Assembly: GCA_913030835.1 (NCBI GenBank)
Contig: CAJWDP010000006.1
Location: forward strand, 1-64,000
Reading direction: 5' to 3'
DNA: 64,000 nucleotides
Source of the DNA: an uncultured Flavobacteriales bacterium
Lineage (GTDB): Bacteria; Bacteroidota; Bacteroidia; Flavobacteriales_D; Parvicellaceae
Numbering within the stretch: the first letter of the stretch is position 1; each line of letters opens with the position of its first letter. Shown here in pieces: positions 27,522 to 35,378 of this stretch. The notes under the pieces are model-generated. The model searched no databases and had not been told where the DNA came from. It worked only from the letters and a program-made list of their open reading frames with translations. The position numbers and the translations under genes are program-made.

Positions 27522-27603
27522 TGCGGATGAAGGGAGTCGAACCCCCACGCCTCACGGCACTAGATCCTAAGTCTAGCGTGTCTACCAATTCCACCACATC
27601 CGC
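27522..27603 (-). tRNA. tRNA-Leu (anticodon TAG)
   Basis: Read on the minus strand: acceptor GCGGATG pairs with CATCCGC; the D-arm has GGAATTGGTAGAC; the anticodon arm is CTAGA-CTTAGGA-TCTAG, giving anticodon TAG (codon CUA). A long class II variable arm (GCCGTGAGGC) is followed by the T-loop GGTTCGACTCC. Discriminator base A. About 82 nt; the 3' CCA is not encoded. Confidence 0.93.
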
Positions 27604-27645
27604 AAAAATTTCAATTCCCCTTGCCCTTTGGCTGATTTGGGTCTG

Positions 27646-27653
27646 CAAAGATA
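27646..27653 (-). promoter_or_regulatory. Bacteroidota -7 element TATCTTTG for tRNA-Leu
   Basis: Exact TAnnTTTG match on the minus strand, 43 bp before the mature 5' end of the tRNA. It would give a short leader of about 35 nt, removed by RNase P. No clear -33 partner. Confidence 0.5.
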
Positions 27654-27727
27654 TTTAAATTTTGAAAAAATAGAATCTTTTTTGAAAAGATTTGCGGTTC
27701 CTTTTAGGTGACCAATTGATGTCTTAG

Positions 27728-27735
27728 TAACTTTG
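27728..27735 (+). promoter_or_regulatory. Bacteroidota -7 element TAACTTTG
   Basis: Exact TAnnTTTG match 26 bp before the ATG of the flavoprotein gene at 27761. A weak TTTTAG lies about 21 bp upstream in the -33 position. Confidence 0.5.
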
Positions 27736-27760
27736 CACGAGCAATACCAATTTTAGACAC

Positions 27761-28654
27761 ATGCTGACCATCAATCCAAAAGACATTCCGGTACCTAAAC
27801 TACACCATTATTTATTGGGTAGTATTGGACCTCGTCCCATCTGCTTCGCAAGTACTGTAGACGCAAACGGAGTGGGCAACATTGCTCCGTTCAGTTTTTT
27901 CAACGTGTTCAGCGCTAATCCGCCAATCGCTATTTTTTCGCCGGCAAGAAGCGGCCGAACGAATACAACGAAAGACACCTACAACAATGTAAAGCAAATT
28001 CCGGAAGTAGTCATTAACGTAGTAAATTATAGCATTGTTCATCAAATGAGCTTGGCAAGCTCTCCATACCCTCCGGAAATTAGTGAATTTGATAAGTCCG
28101 GTCTTACGCCCGTTCCATCTGAACTGGTCCGACCGTTTCGAATCAAGGAATCACCGGTGCAGCTCGAATGCAAAGTGGTGGAAGTAAAAGAGTTAGGGAA
28201 TGAAGGAGGTGCAGGAAATCTGATCATATGTGAAATTATAAAACTCCACATTTCGGAAGATGTGCTTAACGAAGATCAAATGGTTGATCAGAAAAAAATC
28301 GATCTGGTAGCGCGCATGGGTGGCAACTGGTATTGCAGAGCGGATCAAAACAGCATGTTTGAAATAGAAAAACCAATCACTACCTGTGGCATTGGCTATG
28401 ATCAAATCCCTGAAGAAATCAGAAATAGCAAGGTGCTGACAGGAAATGACATTGGACAATTGGGAGGAATCGAAGAGCTTCCAAATGAAACCGATGTGAA
28501 CGAATACAAACTGATGACATTGAGCGATCTCTTCATTGAATTTGAAGACAATGCCACACAGCTTGAGCTGGAATTGCATAAACTTTCAAAAAAATTGCTG
28601 GAAAAAAATAAATTAGAAGAGGCTTGGTTGACACTCCTCGCTTATAATAACTAA
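27761..28654 (+). CDS. Flavin reductase-like FMN-binding protein
   Basis: 297 residues. Matches the flavoprotein/flavin reductase-like family (DIM6/NTAB type): GSIGPRPICFASTVDANG at the N-terminus, APFSFFNVFSANPPIAIFSP for FMN phosphate binding, and the VNVVNYSIVHQM stretch. The C-terminal 80 residues are a helical extension beyond the core domain. It should bind FMN and act as a cytoplasmic oxidoreductase or flavin reductase; the partner is unknown. It is preceded by its own promoter and is probably monocistronic or leads into the DUF3127 gene. Confidence 0.85.
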   Translation: MLTINPKDIPVPKLHHYLLGSIGPRPICFASTVDANGVGNIAPFSFFNVFSANPPIAIFSPARSGRTNTTKDTYNNVKQIPEVVINVVNYSIVHQMSLASSPYPPEISEFDKSGLTPVPSELVRPFRIKESPVQLECKVVEVKELGNEGGAGNLIICEIIKLHISEDVLNEDQMVDQKKIDLVARMGGNWYCRADQNSMFEIEKPITTCGIGYDQIPEEIRNSKVLTGNDIGQLGGIEELPNETDVNEYKLMTLSDLFIEFEDNATQLELELHKLSKKLLEKNKLEEAWLTLLAYNN

Positions 28655-28720
28655 CTTAGTATTGCCTGAAACGGATAAAAGGAAAACAGAACGAAAAATC
28701 AATAAAAAAACAACGAACAC

Positions 28721-29074
28721 ATGGAATTAAAAGGACGCATAGTGAATATTTTGGAAGTAGAAAGCGGAACAAGCAAAGCCGGGAAAGAATGGAAGAAACA
28801 AGGATTTGTTGTTGATAGCGGCGACCAATACAATCCGAATGTTTGCTTTAGCCTTTTTGGTGACGACAAGATCGCCATGCTGGGTAACTATTCAGTTGGA
28901 CAGGAAGTGACAGTTAGCTTTAATTTGTCGTCGCGTGAATTTAACGGCAGATGGTACCACAATGTGGACGCATGGAGAATTGAAGCTGCAGACAATCAAG
29001 GAAGTGTTCCTCCTCCAACGGAAGAGCCACAAGTTGAAGAGTTTGCTAAAAACGAAGACGATCTGCCGTTTTAA
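28721..29074 (+). CDS. DUF3127 family OB-fold protein
   Basis: 117 residues. It matches the Bacteroidota DUF3127 family: MELKGRIVNILEVESGTSKAGKEW, VCFSLFGDDKIAML and FNLSSREFNGRWYHNVDAWRIE. The pattern of strands resembles single-stranded DNA-binding OB folds, and the acidic tail ends DDLPF, which is strikingly like the protein-interaction tip of SSB (DDDIPF). This suggests binding to single-stranded nucleic acid and to SSB-partner proteins. That function is inference. Confidence 0.85.
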   Translation: MELKGRIVNILEVESGTSKAGKEWKKQGFVVDSGDQYNPNVCFSLFGDDKIAMLGNYSVGQEVTVSFNLSSREFNGRWYHNVDAWRIEAADNQGSVPPPTEEPQVEEFAKNEDDLPF

Positions 29075-29103
29075 ATCTGATCGGAATTAACTTAAAGCCT
29101 TAG

Positions 29104-30498
29104 TTGAGCTTTACTGAAAAATATGCAAAAGTGTTTAAGGCGTTGTTACCAACGCCTTTTACAATTGCGATCGTACTTACCGCAATAACTTTTGCTATGG
29201 CTTTAGCCCTAACCAAGCCTTCCGCAGTTGGTTTAGCAGACTATTCCTTCGAATTACTCGGTTATTGGGAAAAAGGACTCGGTGGTAGCGGAGGCCTGGC
29301 ATTCGCTCTGCAAATGATGCTGATGCTCGTTCTTGGCCATGTTCTGGCACTGTCCAGACCAATTAATTCGCTATTGAATCGAATGGTTTCCTTTTGCAAT
29401 ACGACGGCAACGGCAGCCCTGTTTGTCACGCTAATTGCCGTGGTTTGTAGCATGTTCAACTGGGGATTTGGTTTAATAATTGGGGCCATAATCGCCAGAA
29501 AAGTGGGGGAAAGAGCCGCTTCGAACAATATATCCATCAATTATCCCTTGATCGGAGCAGCAGGATATTCAGGTTTAATGGTATGGCACGGTGGTCTATC
29601 CGGATCGGCCCCATTAAAAATTGCCGAAGAAAATGGAATGGACAGTTTGTTTTCCAACTACCCCATAACACAAGAGTTAAAAGAACAGCTTCCCACTTCT
29701 GTGCCATTCGATGAAACCGTATTTTCACCTATGAACTTGACTATTGCGATCGCACTGATTGTAGTTCTGCCTGTAACCATGTTCATTCTTGCGAAAATAA
29801 CCAAGTCTTCCAAAGTTGAGATTCAAGAAACACTTCAATCCGTTGGTGATCAACCCAATGTTTCAGGAGCTGAACGATTGGATCATTCACGCATATTGTG
29901 CCTGACGATTGGTCTTACGATACTGATTTATGCGCTACTGAAAATATTTTGGCAAAAAGGCCCTATTGGCTGGAGTTTCATCAACCCGAATTACATCAAC
30001 CTGGTTCTTCTCGGACTATGCTTTGTTTTCCATTTGCGATTTGCTGACTTCTTAAGATCTGTAGATTCAGCCATTGGCGGGGCGGCAGGAATATTAATAC
30101 AGTTCCCGCTCTACTTCGGTATAATGGGCATTATGAGTGGTTCGGGCATGATGACAGACATATCCAATTTCTTTGTAGCACATTCAACGGACACGACGCA
30201 TCCCATATTCACATTCATTTCTGCGGGTCTTGTAAACGTACTGGTTCCAAGTGGCGGCGGGCAATGGGCTGTACAAGGCCCCATAATTATTGAAAGCTCC
30301 ATACAGCAAGGCCTACCATTGGGCAAAGGAATAATGGCCATGTCCTACGGCGATCAGCTCACCAATATGTTGCAGCCATTTTGGGCGCTGCCTCTTTTGG
30401 CTATTACCGGTTTAAAAGCGAAGGACATTCTCCCCTATACCTTGATTATCATGCTTATAGGAATCGTGATATTTATTTCGGGGTTGCTCCTGTTCTAG
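29104..30498 (+). CDS. Short-chain fatty acid transporter, AtoE family
   Basis: 464 residues with about twelve membrane helices. It starts with TTG (no nearby in-frame ATG) as MSFTEKYAKVFKALLPTPF. Family features include MVWHGGLSGSAPLKIAE, a central GIMGIMSGSGM, and NVLVPSGGGQWAVQGPI near the C-terminus, as in AtoE-type short-chain fatty acid carriers. It probably imports or exchanges acetoacetate, butyrate or similar acids at the inner membrane. No CoA transferase or ketone-body genes are adjacent. Its stop overlaps that of the converging permease gene through a shared CTAG. Confidence 0.88.
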   Translation: MSFTEKYAKVFKALLPTPFTIAIVLTAITFAMALALTKPSAVGLADYSFELLGYWEKGLGGSGGLAFALQMMLMLVLGHVLALSRPINSLLNRMVSFCNTTATAALFVTLIAVVCSMFNWGFGLIIGAIIARKVGERAASNNISINYPLIGAAGYSGLMVWHGGLSGSAPLKIAEENGMDSLFSNYPITQELKEQLPTSVPFDETVFSPMNLTIAIALIVVLPVTMFILAKITKSSKVEIQETLQSVGDQPNVSGAERLDHSRILCLTIGLTILIYALLKIFWQKGPIGWSFINPNYINLVLLGLCFVFHLRFADFLRSVDSAIGGAAGILIQFPLYFGIMGIMSGSGMMTDISNFFVAHSTDTTHPIFTFISAGLVNVLVPSGGGQWAVQGPIIIESSIQQGLPLGKGIMAMSYGDQLTNMLQPFWALPLLAITGLKAKDILPYTLIIMLIGIVIFISGLLLF

Positions 30499-31769
30499 GC
30501 TCCAAGCATATCGTCCATGGTCTTCGTATCAAGCGCATCTCGAAGACCGTTACCAACAAGCATAAAGGCCAGCACCATGATCACAATGGCTGCACCCGGT
30601 AATATGGCGAGATAGGCCATGTCATCGGTAATGTACCCCCTATAATCGTCGATCATTGATCCCCACGAAGGTGTTGGTATCTGTGCCCCAAGTCCAAGAA
30701 AGCTTAAGCCGGCTTCGATAAGGATGGCGGACGCAAAATTTGCTGCTGCAATTACGATGATTGGCCCGGATGTATTGGGCAATACATGCCTAAGAATAAT
30801 CCTCCTTGAGTTGTATCCCAGCGCTTTCCCTGCCTCCACATATTCTTTCTCACGAACTGCCAGTACCTGACCCCGAACCACCCTTGCTATTTCAACCCAC
30901 ATGGTTAAGCCGACAGCAATGAACGTTTTATCCCATCCTTTACCGATCACCATCGTAATAGCGATTACCATCAAAAGAGCGGGAATGGACCAGATCACAT
31001 TGATGAACCACATAATTACCTCATCCACCCAACCTCTGAAATAACCTGAGATTGCGCCTAGGGTAACGCCAATAATTAACGAAATAAGTACCGCAATAAA
31101 TCCAACTGAGAGCGATATTATCGTGCCGCCCATTAATCGGCTCAGGTAATCTCTTCCCTGATCATCGGTTCCAAGCCAATACGTCCTTTCCTCAATGAAA
31201 TCGCTTCGGATCACACCCTCAATTTCTTCGAAGGACATCTTGGTGTATTCCGTTTTTCCTCTTTCAAGAAAAGACACCTTGCCGTCGTCACCAATTGTTT
31301 GAATCGAAGAATCGGCCAGATTAAAGGCTACGTTCACCATGTCGTATTTTATAAATCTCGGTATATACGATTCTTCTTCTTTGTTTTTGCTGTATTCTTC
31401 GATTACGATATATGGATACTCGAACCGGTAAGTAAAAAGTGCTTTGTGTTTTACTCCATCATCTTTTCCCCCGGTCCCCATTCTCATGTACACTGAAGGC
31501 TCCGGATCTTTGTTGTTCGTGATCTTGAGAATTTTGGTTGTGAAGCCGGGTTTTTTTCGAATGATCTCAATTATTGCCTCATCTGCATCAACCGTTCCAT
31601 CCGGTCTGATCATTGGGCTGAATAAAGCGATAAAAGCAGCTATGATGATCACAACGAGACCACTCATCGCATATTTATTCTTCCGTAGCTTTCTCCATGC
31701 CTCTGCCGAAAGAGAATTGGATCTGCTCGAACCAATTACTTCTATATTTGAATTTTCCTGTTCTTCCAT
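30495..31769 (-). CDS. OppC/DppC-like ABC transporter permease
   Basis: 424 residues. OppC N-terminal segment (EAWRKLRKNKYAMSGLVVIIIAAFIALFSP), then an unusually long extracytoplasmic insert of about 130 residues, then the binding-protein-dependent permease domain with TDDQGRDYLSRLMGG and the EAA loop EAGKALGYNSRRIILRHVLPN. It should form the inner-membrane channel of a peptide or similar importer. No OppB, ATPase or binding protein is encoded nearby, so it must pair with distant genes. It overlaps the preceding GT2 gene by 28 bp. Confidence 0.88.
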   Translation of the reverse strand: MEEQENSNIEVIGSSRSNSLSAEAWRKLRKNKYAMSGLVVIIIAAFIALFSPMIRPDGTVDADEAIIEIIRKKPGFTTKILKITNNKDPEPSVYMRMGTGGKDDGVKHKALFTYRFEYPYIVIEEYSKNKEEESYIPRFIKYDMVNVAFNLADSSIQTIGDDGKVSFLERGKTEYTKMSFEEIEGVIRSDFIEERTYWLGTDDQGRDYLSRLMGGTIISLSVGFIAVLISLIIGVTLGAISGYFRGWVDEVIMWFINVIWSIPALLMVIAITMVIGKGWDKTFIAVGLTMWVEIARVVRGQVLAVREKEYVEAGKALGYNSRRIILRHVLPNTSGPIIVIAAANFASAILIEAGLSFLGLGAQIPTPSWGSMIDDYRGYITDDMAYLAILPGAAIVIMVLAFMLVGNGLRDALDTKTMDDMLGA

Positions 31770-32827
31770 TCAGGTCTGTAAAAGACACCCAAAATCGCTA
31801 CGAGTACAATATACAAACTATATAATGCTATCGCCACGGGCAAACAAAATAATGGTTTATATACTCGAACTTTTAACGCCATCAAAAATAGAAACAAAAC
31901 ATCTACTGATATCTTGGAAAATACAGAAATCGAACTCCATTGCAGGTCAAAACCAATTAAAGACCATTTTCCGATTTGAATGAGTACCGACACGTTGGTC
32001 AACACCAACAAAACACCTGCAAAAATGGTCCCGGCGTGCTTGGATTTCGATGTCTTTCCGGCCCATCGTATCCGTTGCTTGAAAAAGGCTGAAAGAGAAT
32101 TCTCTGCTTTCGTGGTGACGCATGTATCCGGGCTAAGGCAATAGCCAATCGACTTTCCATCTTTTGCAAATCCTCTCAGCAGAAATATGTCGTCCCCTGA
32201 TGAAGTTGATCTGTTTGCTTCAAATCCTCCAAGCTCTACAAAATCGCTTTTTCGGTAAGCCATATTGGCCCCATTTGCCAAAATAGGCGATCCTAAATTT
32301 GACGTGGCCTTCCCGATTCCGAGGTAGGATAAAAGCTCCAGATTTTGGATCCAGGAATTGGAAAACAGAACGGAGCCGCACACCAAATCTTGCTTCCTTA
32401 ATTCACCCAACATTGCACTTAACCAATGTTTTGGAACTGTACAATCCGCATCGGTCTGAACAATCAATCCATATGATGCATTGTTGATCCCCTCGGTTAG
32501 TGCGGATTTTTTGCCCGGCTGTGAACTATGAATGATTCTAACATGAAAGGTGAACTCAGTCAATTCTATATTTTCCGAACCATCACTTGAATGATCATTG
32601 ATCAACAATACCTCAAATTGATCTTTCGGATATTCCATTTCTTCAAACGAGTCAAGCAAACGCTCTAATCGTCCTTTTTCATTTCTGAAGGGGACCACAA
32701 TTGAAGCTTTTTGATCCATTGATCTGTTCTTTTCTTCTTTCGAAAACAACAACGCCAAAAAGAGCAGTAATATGTATAGAGAATACAAAAAGCACACAAT
32801 GGTTATTATTCCGAATAAGTAACTCAT
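31742..32827 (-). CDS. Family 2 glycosyltransferase, membrane-anchored
   Basis: 361 residues. An N-terminal membrane helix (LFGIITIVCFLYSLYILLLFLALLF) precedes a GT2 domain with SIVVPFRNEKGRLERLL, VLLINDHSSDGS, catalytic VQTDADCTVPKHW and the acceptor motif RSTSSGDDIFLL. Three C-terminal helices follow. The topology is like processive or ceramide-type glycosyltransferases acting on lipid acceptors. Its ATG overlaps the stop of the flippase-like gene as ATGA, and the pair probably makes and moves a glycolipid. Confidence 0.88.
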   Translation of the reverse strand: MSYLFGIITIVCFLYSLYILLLFLALLFSKEEKNRSMDQKASIVVPFRNEKGRLERLLDSFEEMEYPKDQFEVLLINDHSSDGSENIELTEFTFHVRIIHSSQPGKKSALTEGINNASYGLIVQTDADCTVPKHWLSAMLGELRKQDLVCGSVLFSNSWIQNLELLSYLGIGKATSNLGSPILANGANMAYRKSDFVELGGFEANRSTSSGDDIFLLRGFAKDGKSIGYCLSPDTCVTTKAENSLSAFFKQRIRWAGKTSKSKHAGTIFAGVLLVLTNVSVLIQIGKWSLIGFDLQWSSISVFSKISVDVLFLFLMALKVRVYKPLFCLPVAIALYSLYIVLVAILGVFYRPEWKNRKIQI

Positions 32828-33726
32828 TTGGCTCGTTTAATGAATAAGGTCAGTATTCCTCCTATAATAGCAGCAATGGCTACATTTACCATCCAAAGTA
32901 ACAGTGAAGCCATAGTTGTAGCTGAGACCGAAGGCGAAAAAGCGCAAAATATCAAACCTGCCGCTCCTTCCCGAACACCCAGCTTGCCTAAAAATGTCGG
33001 TATAAGCGTAATCGTTAGATACAGATATCCAACCAAAGCCAAACAGGTTAAAAAGTCCATATGCACTTCAAAAAAAGAAAGCGTAAGATAAAACTGAAAT
33101 GCGAACACTACATAGCGCAACAAACTATAGAACAACACTTCGGCCAGCATTAATTTTGAATGCTGAGACAAAAATTCAAATTTATCTTTATACCGTGCGA
33201 ACCATTTGAACTTGAAAAACAAGTTCAGCCATGCTGACGTGTAAAAGTACAAATGCAGCAAAACAATTAATCCCATCCCAACCAGACCACCAATAATCCA
33301 GGATGCTGTTTCTGATTGTTCCCCAGTGCACATTCGGATGGATTGGAAGGAAATCAGACCCGATCCAAATACACCAAAGACGACGGTCGCAATCAGCTGG
33401 GCTAAATTCCCAACAAAAGTATTCAACGTACCAATCAACACTTTGTCTTTCGGCAGGTACATTACTCTTCCGATAAATCCCCCTACTCTATTTGGGGTGA
33501 ATGCACCGGTAGCATTTCCAGCAAATGCGGCCTTAACGGATACCAAAGTACTGATGGGATATTCCCGATGCATTAATCTCTTCCATTTAAAACCCTCCAA
33601 GCCCCAATTCAAAAATAGAAGAGCCAACGCGAAGCAAATCGGCCACCAGTTGCCGTCTATAAATGATTCACTCACCCTTGACCATACTTCATTGGCATTT
33701 TCCTCAGCGCGAATGTTTTGTACCAC
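32824..33726 (-). CDS. Flippase-like integral membrane protein (LPG synthase TM/UPF0104 type)
   Basis: 300 residues from the GTG at 33726, the only conventional start. Polytopic; family features include NWGLEGFKWKRLM, GNATGAFTPNRVGGFIGR and FLGKLGVREGAAGLIF. The open frame continues upstream to about 33816 and encodes a hydrophobic stretch (ISFTVLKLTIFALAVVFVV) preceded by Lys residues, which is just what the missing first membrane helix should look like. No ATG, GTG or TTG covers it, so the true start is either non-canonical (ATC at 33801) or lies in another frame joined through an A6 tract. Coupled to the GT2 gene. Confidence 0.8.
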   Translation of the reverse strand: MVQNIRAEENANEVWSRVSESFIDGNWWPICFALALLFLNWGLEGFKWKRLMHREYPISTLVSVKAAFAGNATGAFTPNRVGGFIGRVMYLPKDKVLIGTLNTFVGNLAQLIATVVFGVFGSGLISFQSIRMCTGEQSETASWIIGGLVGMGLIVLLHLYFYTSAWLNLFFKFKWFARYKDKFEFLSQHSKLMLAEVLFYSLLRYVVFAFQFYLTLSFFEVHMDFLTCLALVGYLYLTITLIPTFLGKLGVREGAAGLIFCAFSPSVSATTMASLLLWMVNVAIAAIIGGILTLFIKRAK

Positions 33727-33783
33727 AAAAACAACTGCCAGCGCAAAAATGGTTAACTTAAGTACGGTGAATGATATCTTAAC

Positions 33784-33791
33784 TAATTTTG
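33784..33791 (+). promoter_or_regulatory. Bacteroidota -7 element TAATTTTG, ruvC
   Basis: Exact TAnnTTTG match 41 bp before the ruvC TTG start. It lies inside the presumed first codons of the divergent flippase-like gene. Confidence 0.45.
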
Positions 33792-33817
33792 CTTTTTTGA
33801 TACCCGGTAGTTTGAAT

Positions 33818-33825
33818 CAAAAGTA
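33818..33825 (-). promoter_or_regulatory. Bacteroidota -7 element TACTTTTG, flippase-GT2 operon
   Basis: Exact TAnnTTTG match on the minus strand. Transcription would start near 33811, so an N-terminus starting at 33801 would have a leader of only about 10 nt. Back-to-back with the ruvC promoter. Confidence 0.4.
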
Positions 33826-33831
33826 CAGATA

Positions 33832-34389
33832 TTGAAGGATTGCGAAAAAATAATTCTCGGTATAGATCCGGGCACGACCATGATGGGGTACGGACTTCTG
33901 GAAATCCACAGAAAAGACATGAAGCTCCATAACATGGGCACGATCAATTTGTCTAAAATTCAAGGTCATGATCAGAAGCTAAAAAAGATTTTTGAACGTG
34001 TATTGTATCTGATCGACACGTACCAACCTCAGGAGCTGGCAGTTGAAGCTCCATTTTTTGGAAAGAATGTACAGTCTATGCTCAAGCTGGGTAGGGCTCA
34101 AGGTGTTGCGATGGCAGCTGCCCTGTATCGAGATCTGCCCATTTTCGAATATTCCCCAAAAAAAATCAAACAGTCGATCACCGGAAATGGTAACGCCTCA
34201 AAAGAACAGGTAGCAAAAATGATCCAAACACTCCTTAAGCTGGATAAATTACCGAAACATCTCGACGCTACGGATGGAATTGCTGCGGCCATATGCCATC
34301 ATTTTCAAAAGAAACCGGGTTCTGACAGTAAGTCGTACGGCAGTTGGAAGGCCTTTTTATCCGACAATCCTGATAAGAAGATCGGCTAG
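33832..34389 (+). CDS. ruvC: Holliday junction endonuclease RuvC
   Basis: 185 residues, starting with TTG (an in-frame stop at 33808 rules out a longer form). Catalytic acidic residues are seen in [23 protein letters not shown] and the C-terminal [14 protein letters not shown]. The DNA-contacting segment [24 protein letters not shown] is intact. It resolves Holliday junctions with RuvAB in recombinational repair. A 25-residue tail extends beyond the core. It is divergent from the flippase operon and converges on the HIT gene, sharing a CTAG at the two stops. Confidence 0.95.
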   Translation: MKDCEKIILGIDPGTTMMGYGLLEIHRKDMKLHNMGTINLSKIQGHDQKLKKIFERVLYLIDTYQPQELAVEAPFFGKNVQSMLKLGRAQGVAMAAALYRDLPIFEYSPKKIKQSITGNGNASKEQVAKMIQTLLKLDKLPKHLDATDGIAAAICHHFQKKPGSDSKSYGSWKAFLSDNPDKKIG

Positions 34390-34775
34390 GCCTCTTGAAT
34401 AGAACGCGCTATGTGCTCCATCTCTTCCGAATCGAGTGACAATTTCGGACGAGAAAAATCAATGTCAGCAACCGAATTGATCGGCACAAGATGGACATGG
34501 GCATGTGGAACTTCCAATCCTATTACGGCCACGCCAATTCGTTCGCATTGAATTGCCCGATCCATTTTTTTTGCTACCGTTTGAGCAAACTTCATCAGGT
34601 CGCCCAGCTCATTGGGTTCCACATCAAATAGGTAATCCACTTCCTTTTTAGGGATGACCAATGTATGACCTTTGGCCAATGGAGCTATGTCCAGAAATGC
34701 CAAAAATCGATCTGACTCTGCTACTTTGTAACAGGGAATTTCACCGTTTATAATTCTGGAAAAGATACTCGCCAT
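34386..34775 (-). CDS. HIT family nucleotide-binding protein
   Basis: 129 residues. The histidine triad HAHVHLVPI is at 91-99, and the HIT core includes [19 protein letters not shown]. This is the HinT-like branch of small purine nucleotide hydrolases/phosphoramidases. Its ATG overlaps the greA stop by one base, so the two genes are co-translated. Substrate unknown; adenylated lysine or amino acid phosphoramidates are usual for HinT. Confidence 0.92.
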   Translation of the reverse strand: MASIFSRIINGEIPCYKVAESDRFLAFLDIAPLAKGHTLVIPKKEVDYLFDVEPNELGDLMKFAQTVAKKMDRAIQCERIGVAVIGLEVPHAHVHLVPINSVADIDFSRPKLSLDSEEMEHIARSIQEA

Positions 34776-35248
34776 TACCGTGTGATCTCTACCACCTCAA
34801 ATTCCACGATTCCACCAGGTGTCTGCACCTCGGCAATTTCACCTACTGACTTACCCAAAAGTCCTTTCGCAATGGGTGAATCGATGGAAATTTTTCGCGC
34901 TTTCAGATCCGCTTCGTTTTCTGCTACCAAGGTATACGATACTTCCATTCCGTTTTTTACGTTTCGGATCTTGGCCGTTGATAGGATCAGCACTTTGGAG
35001 GTATCGATCTGAGATTCATCTACCAATCGAGCGTTGACAAGCTTTTCCTTCAAAGTAGCAATTCTTGCTTCCAATAGGCCTTGGGCTTCTTTTGCCGCAT
35101 CATACTCCGCATTTTCAGATAAGTCGCCTTTATCCCTTGCATCCGCAATTTGCTGAGATACTTTTGGTCTTTCGTAAGTTTCCAGCTTATGAATTTCATC
35201 CTTTAAATTCTGAAGTCCTTCTTCTGTATAGTAGCTTAATTGTGACAT
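34775..35248 (-). CDS. greA: Transcription elongation factor GreA
   Basis: 157 residues from the ATG at 35248 (MSQLSYYTEEGLQNLKDEI); an upstream in-frame start at 35293 adds residues with no GreA similarity. The N-terminal coiled coil has the tip ARDKGDLSENAEYDAAKEAQG, whose Asp and Glu place Mg2+ in the RNA polymerase secondary channel. The C-terminal FKBP-like domain ends GLLGKSVGEIAEVQTPGG. It triggers transcript cleavage to rescue backtracked polymerase. Confidence 0.96.
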   Translation of the reverse strand: MSQLSYYTEEGLQNLKDEIHKLETYERPKVSQQIADARDKGDLSENAEYDAAKEAQGLLEARIATLKEKLVNARLVDESQIDTSKVLILSTAKIRNVKNGMEVSYTLVAENEADLKARKISIDSPIAKGLLGKSVGEIAEVQTPGGIVEFEVVEITR

Positions 35249-35278
35249 GTTATTGATTTTATGTTGGCCGGCTATAAA

Positions 35279-35304
35279 CAAAGAAAATCCCACGAAACGC
35301 GGGA
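35279..35304 (-). terminator. Rho-independent terminator after cargo gene B
   Basis: On the minus strand TCCCGCG, TTT loop, CGTGGGA (one G-U pair; 35288-35304), followed by TTTTCTTTG. It lies 75 nt after the stop of the T9SS cargo gene and just before the greA region. Confidence 0.7.
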
Positions 35305-35378
35305 CTTACCAGTAATTATCGTATTACAAAGATACGAATATTTTCAAATGTAGCACTGAAAAACCACTTTCGAATCCT

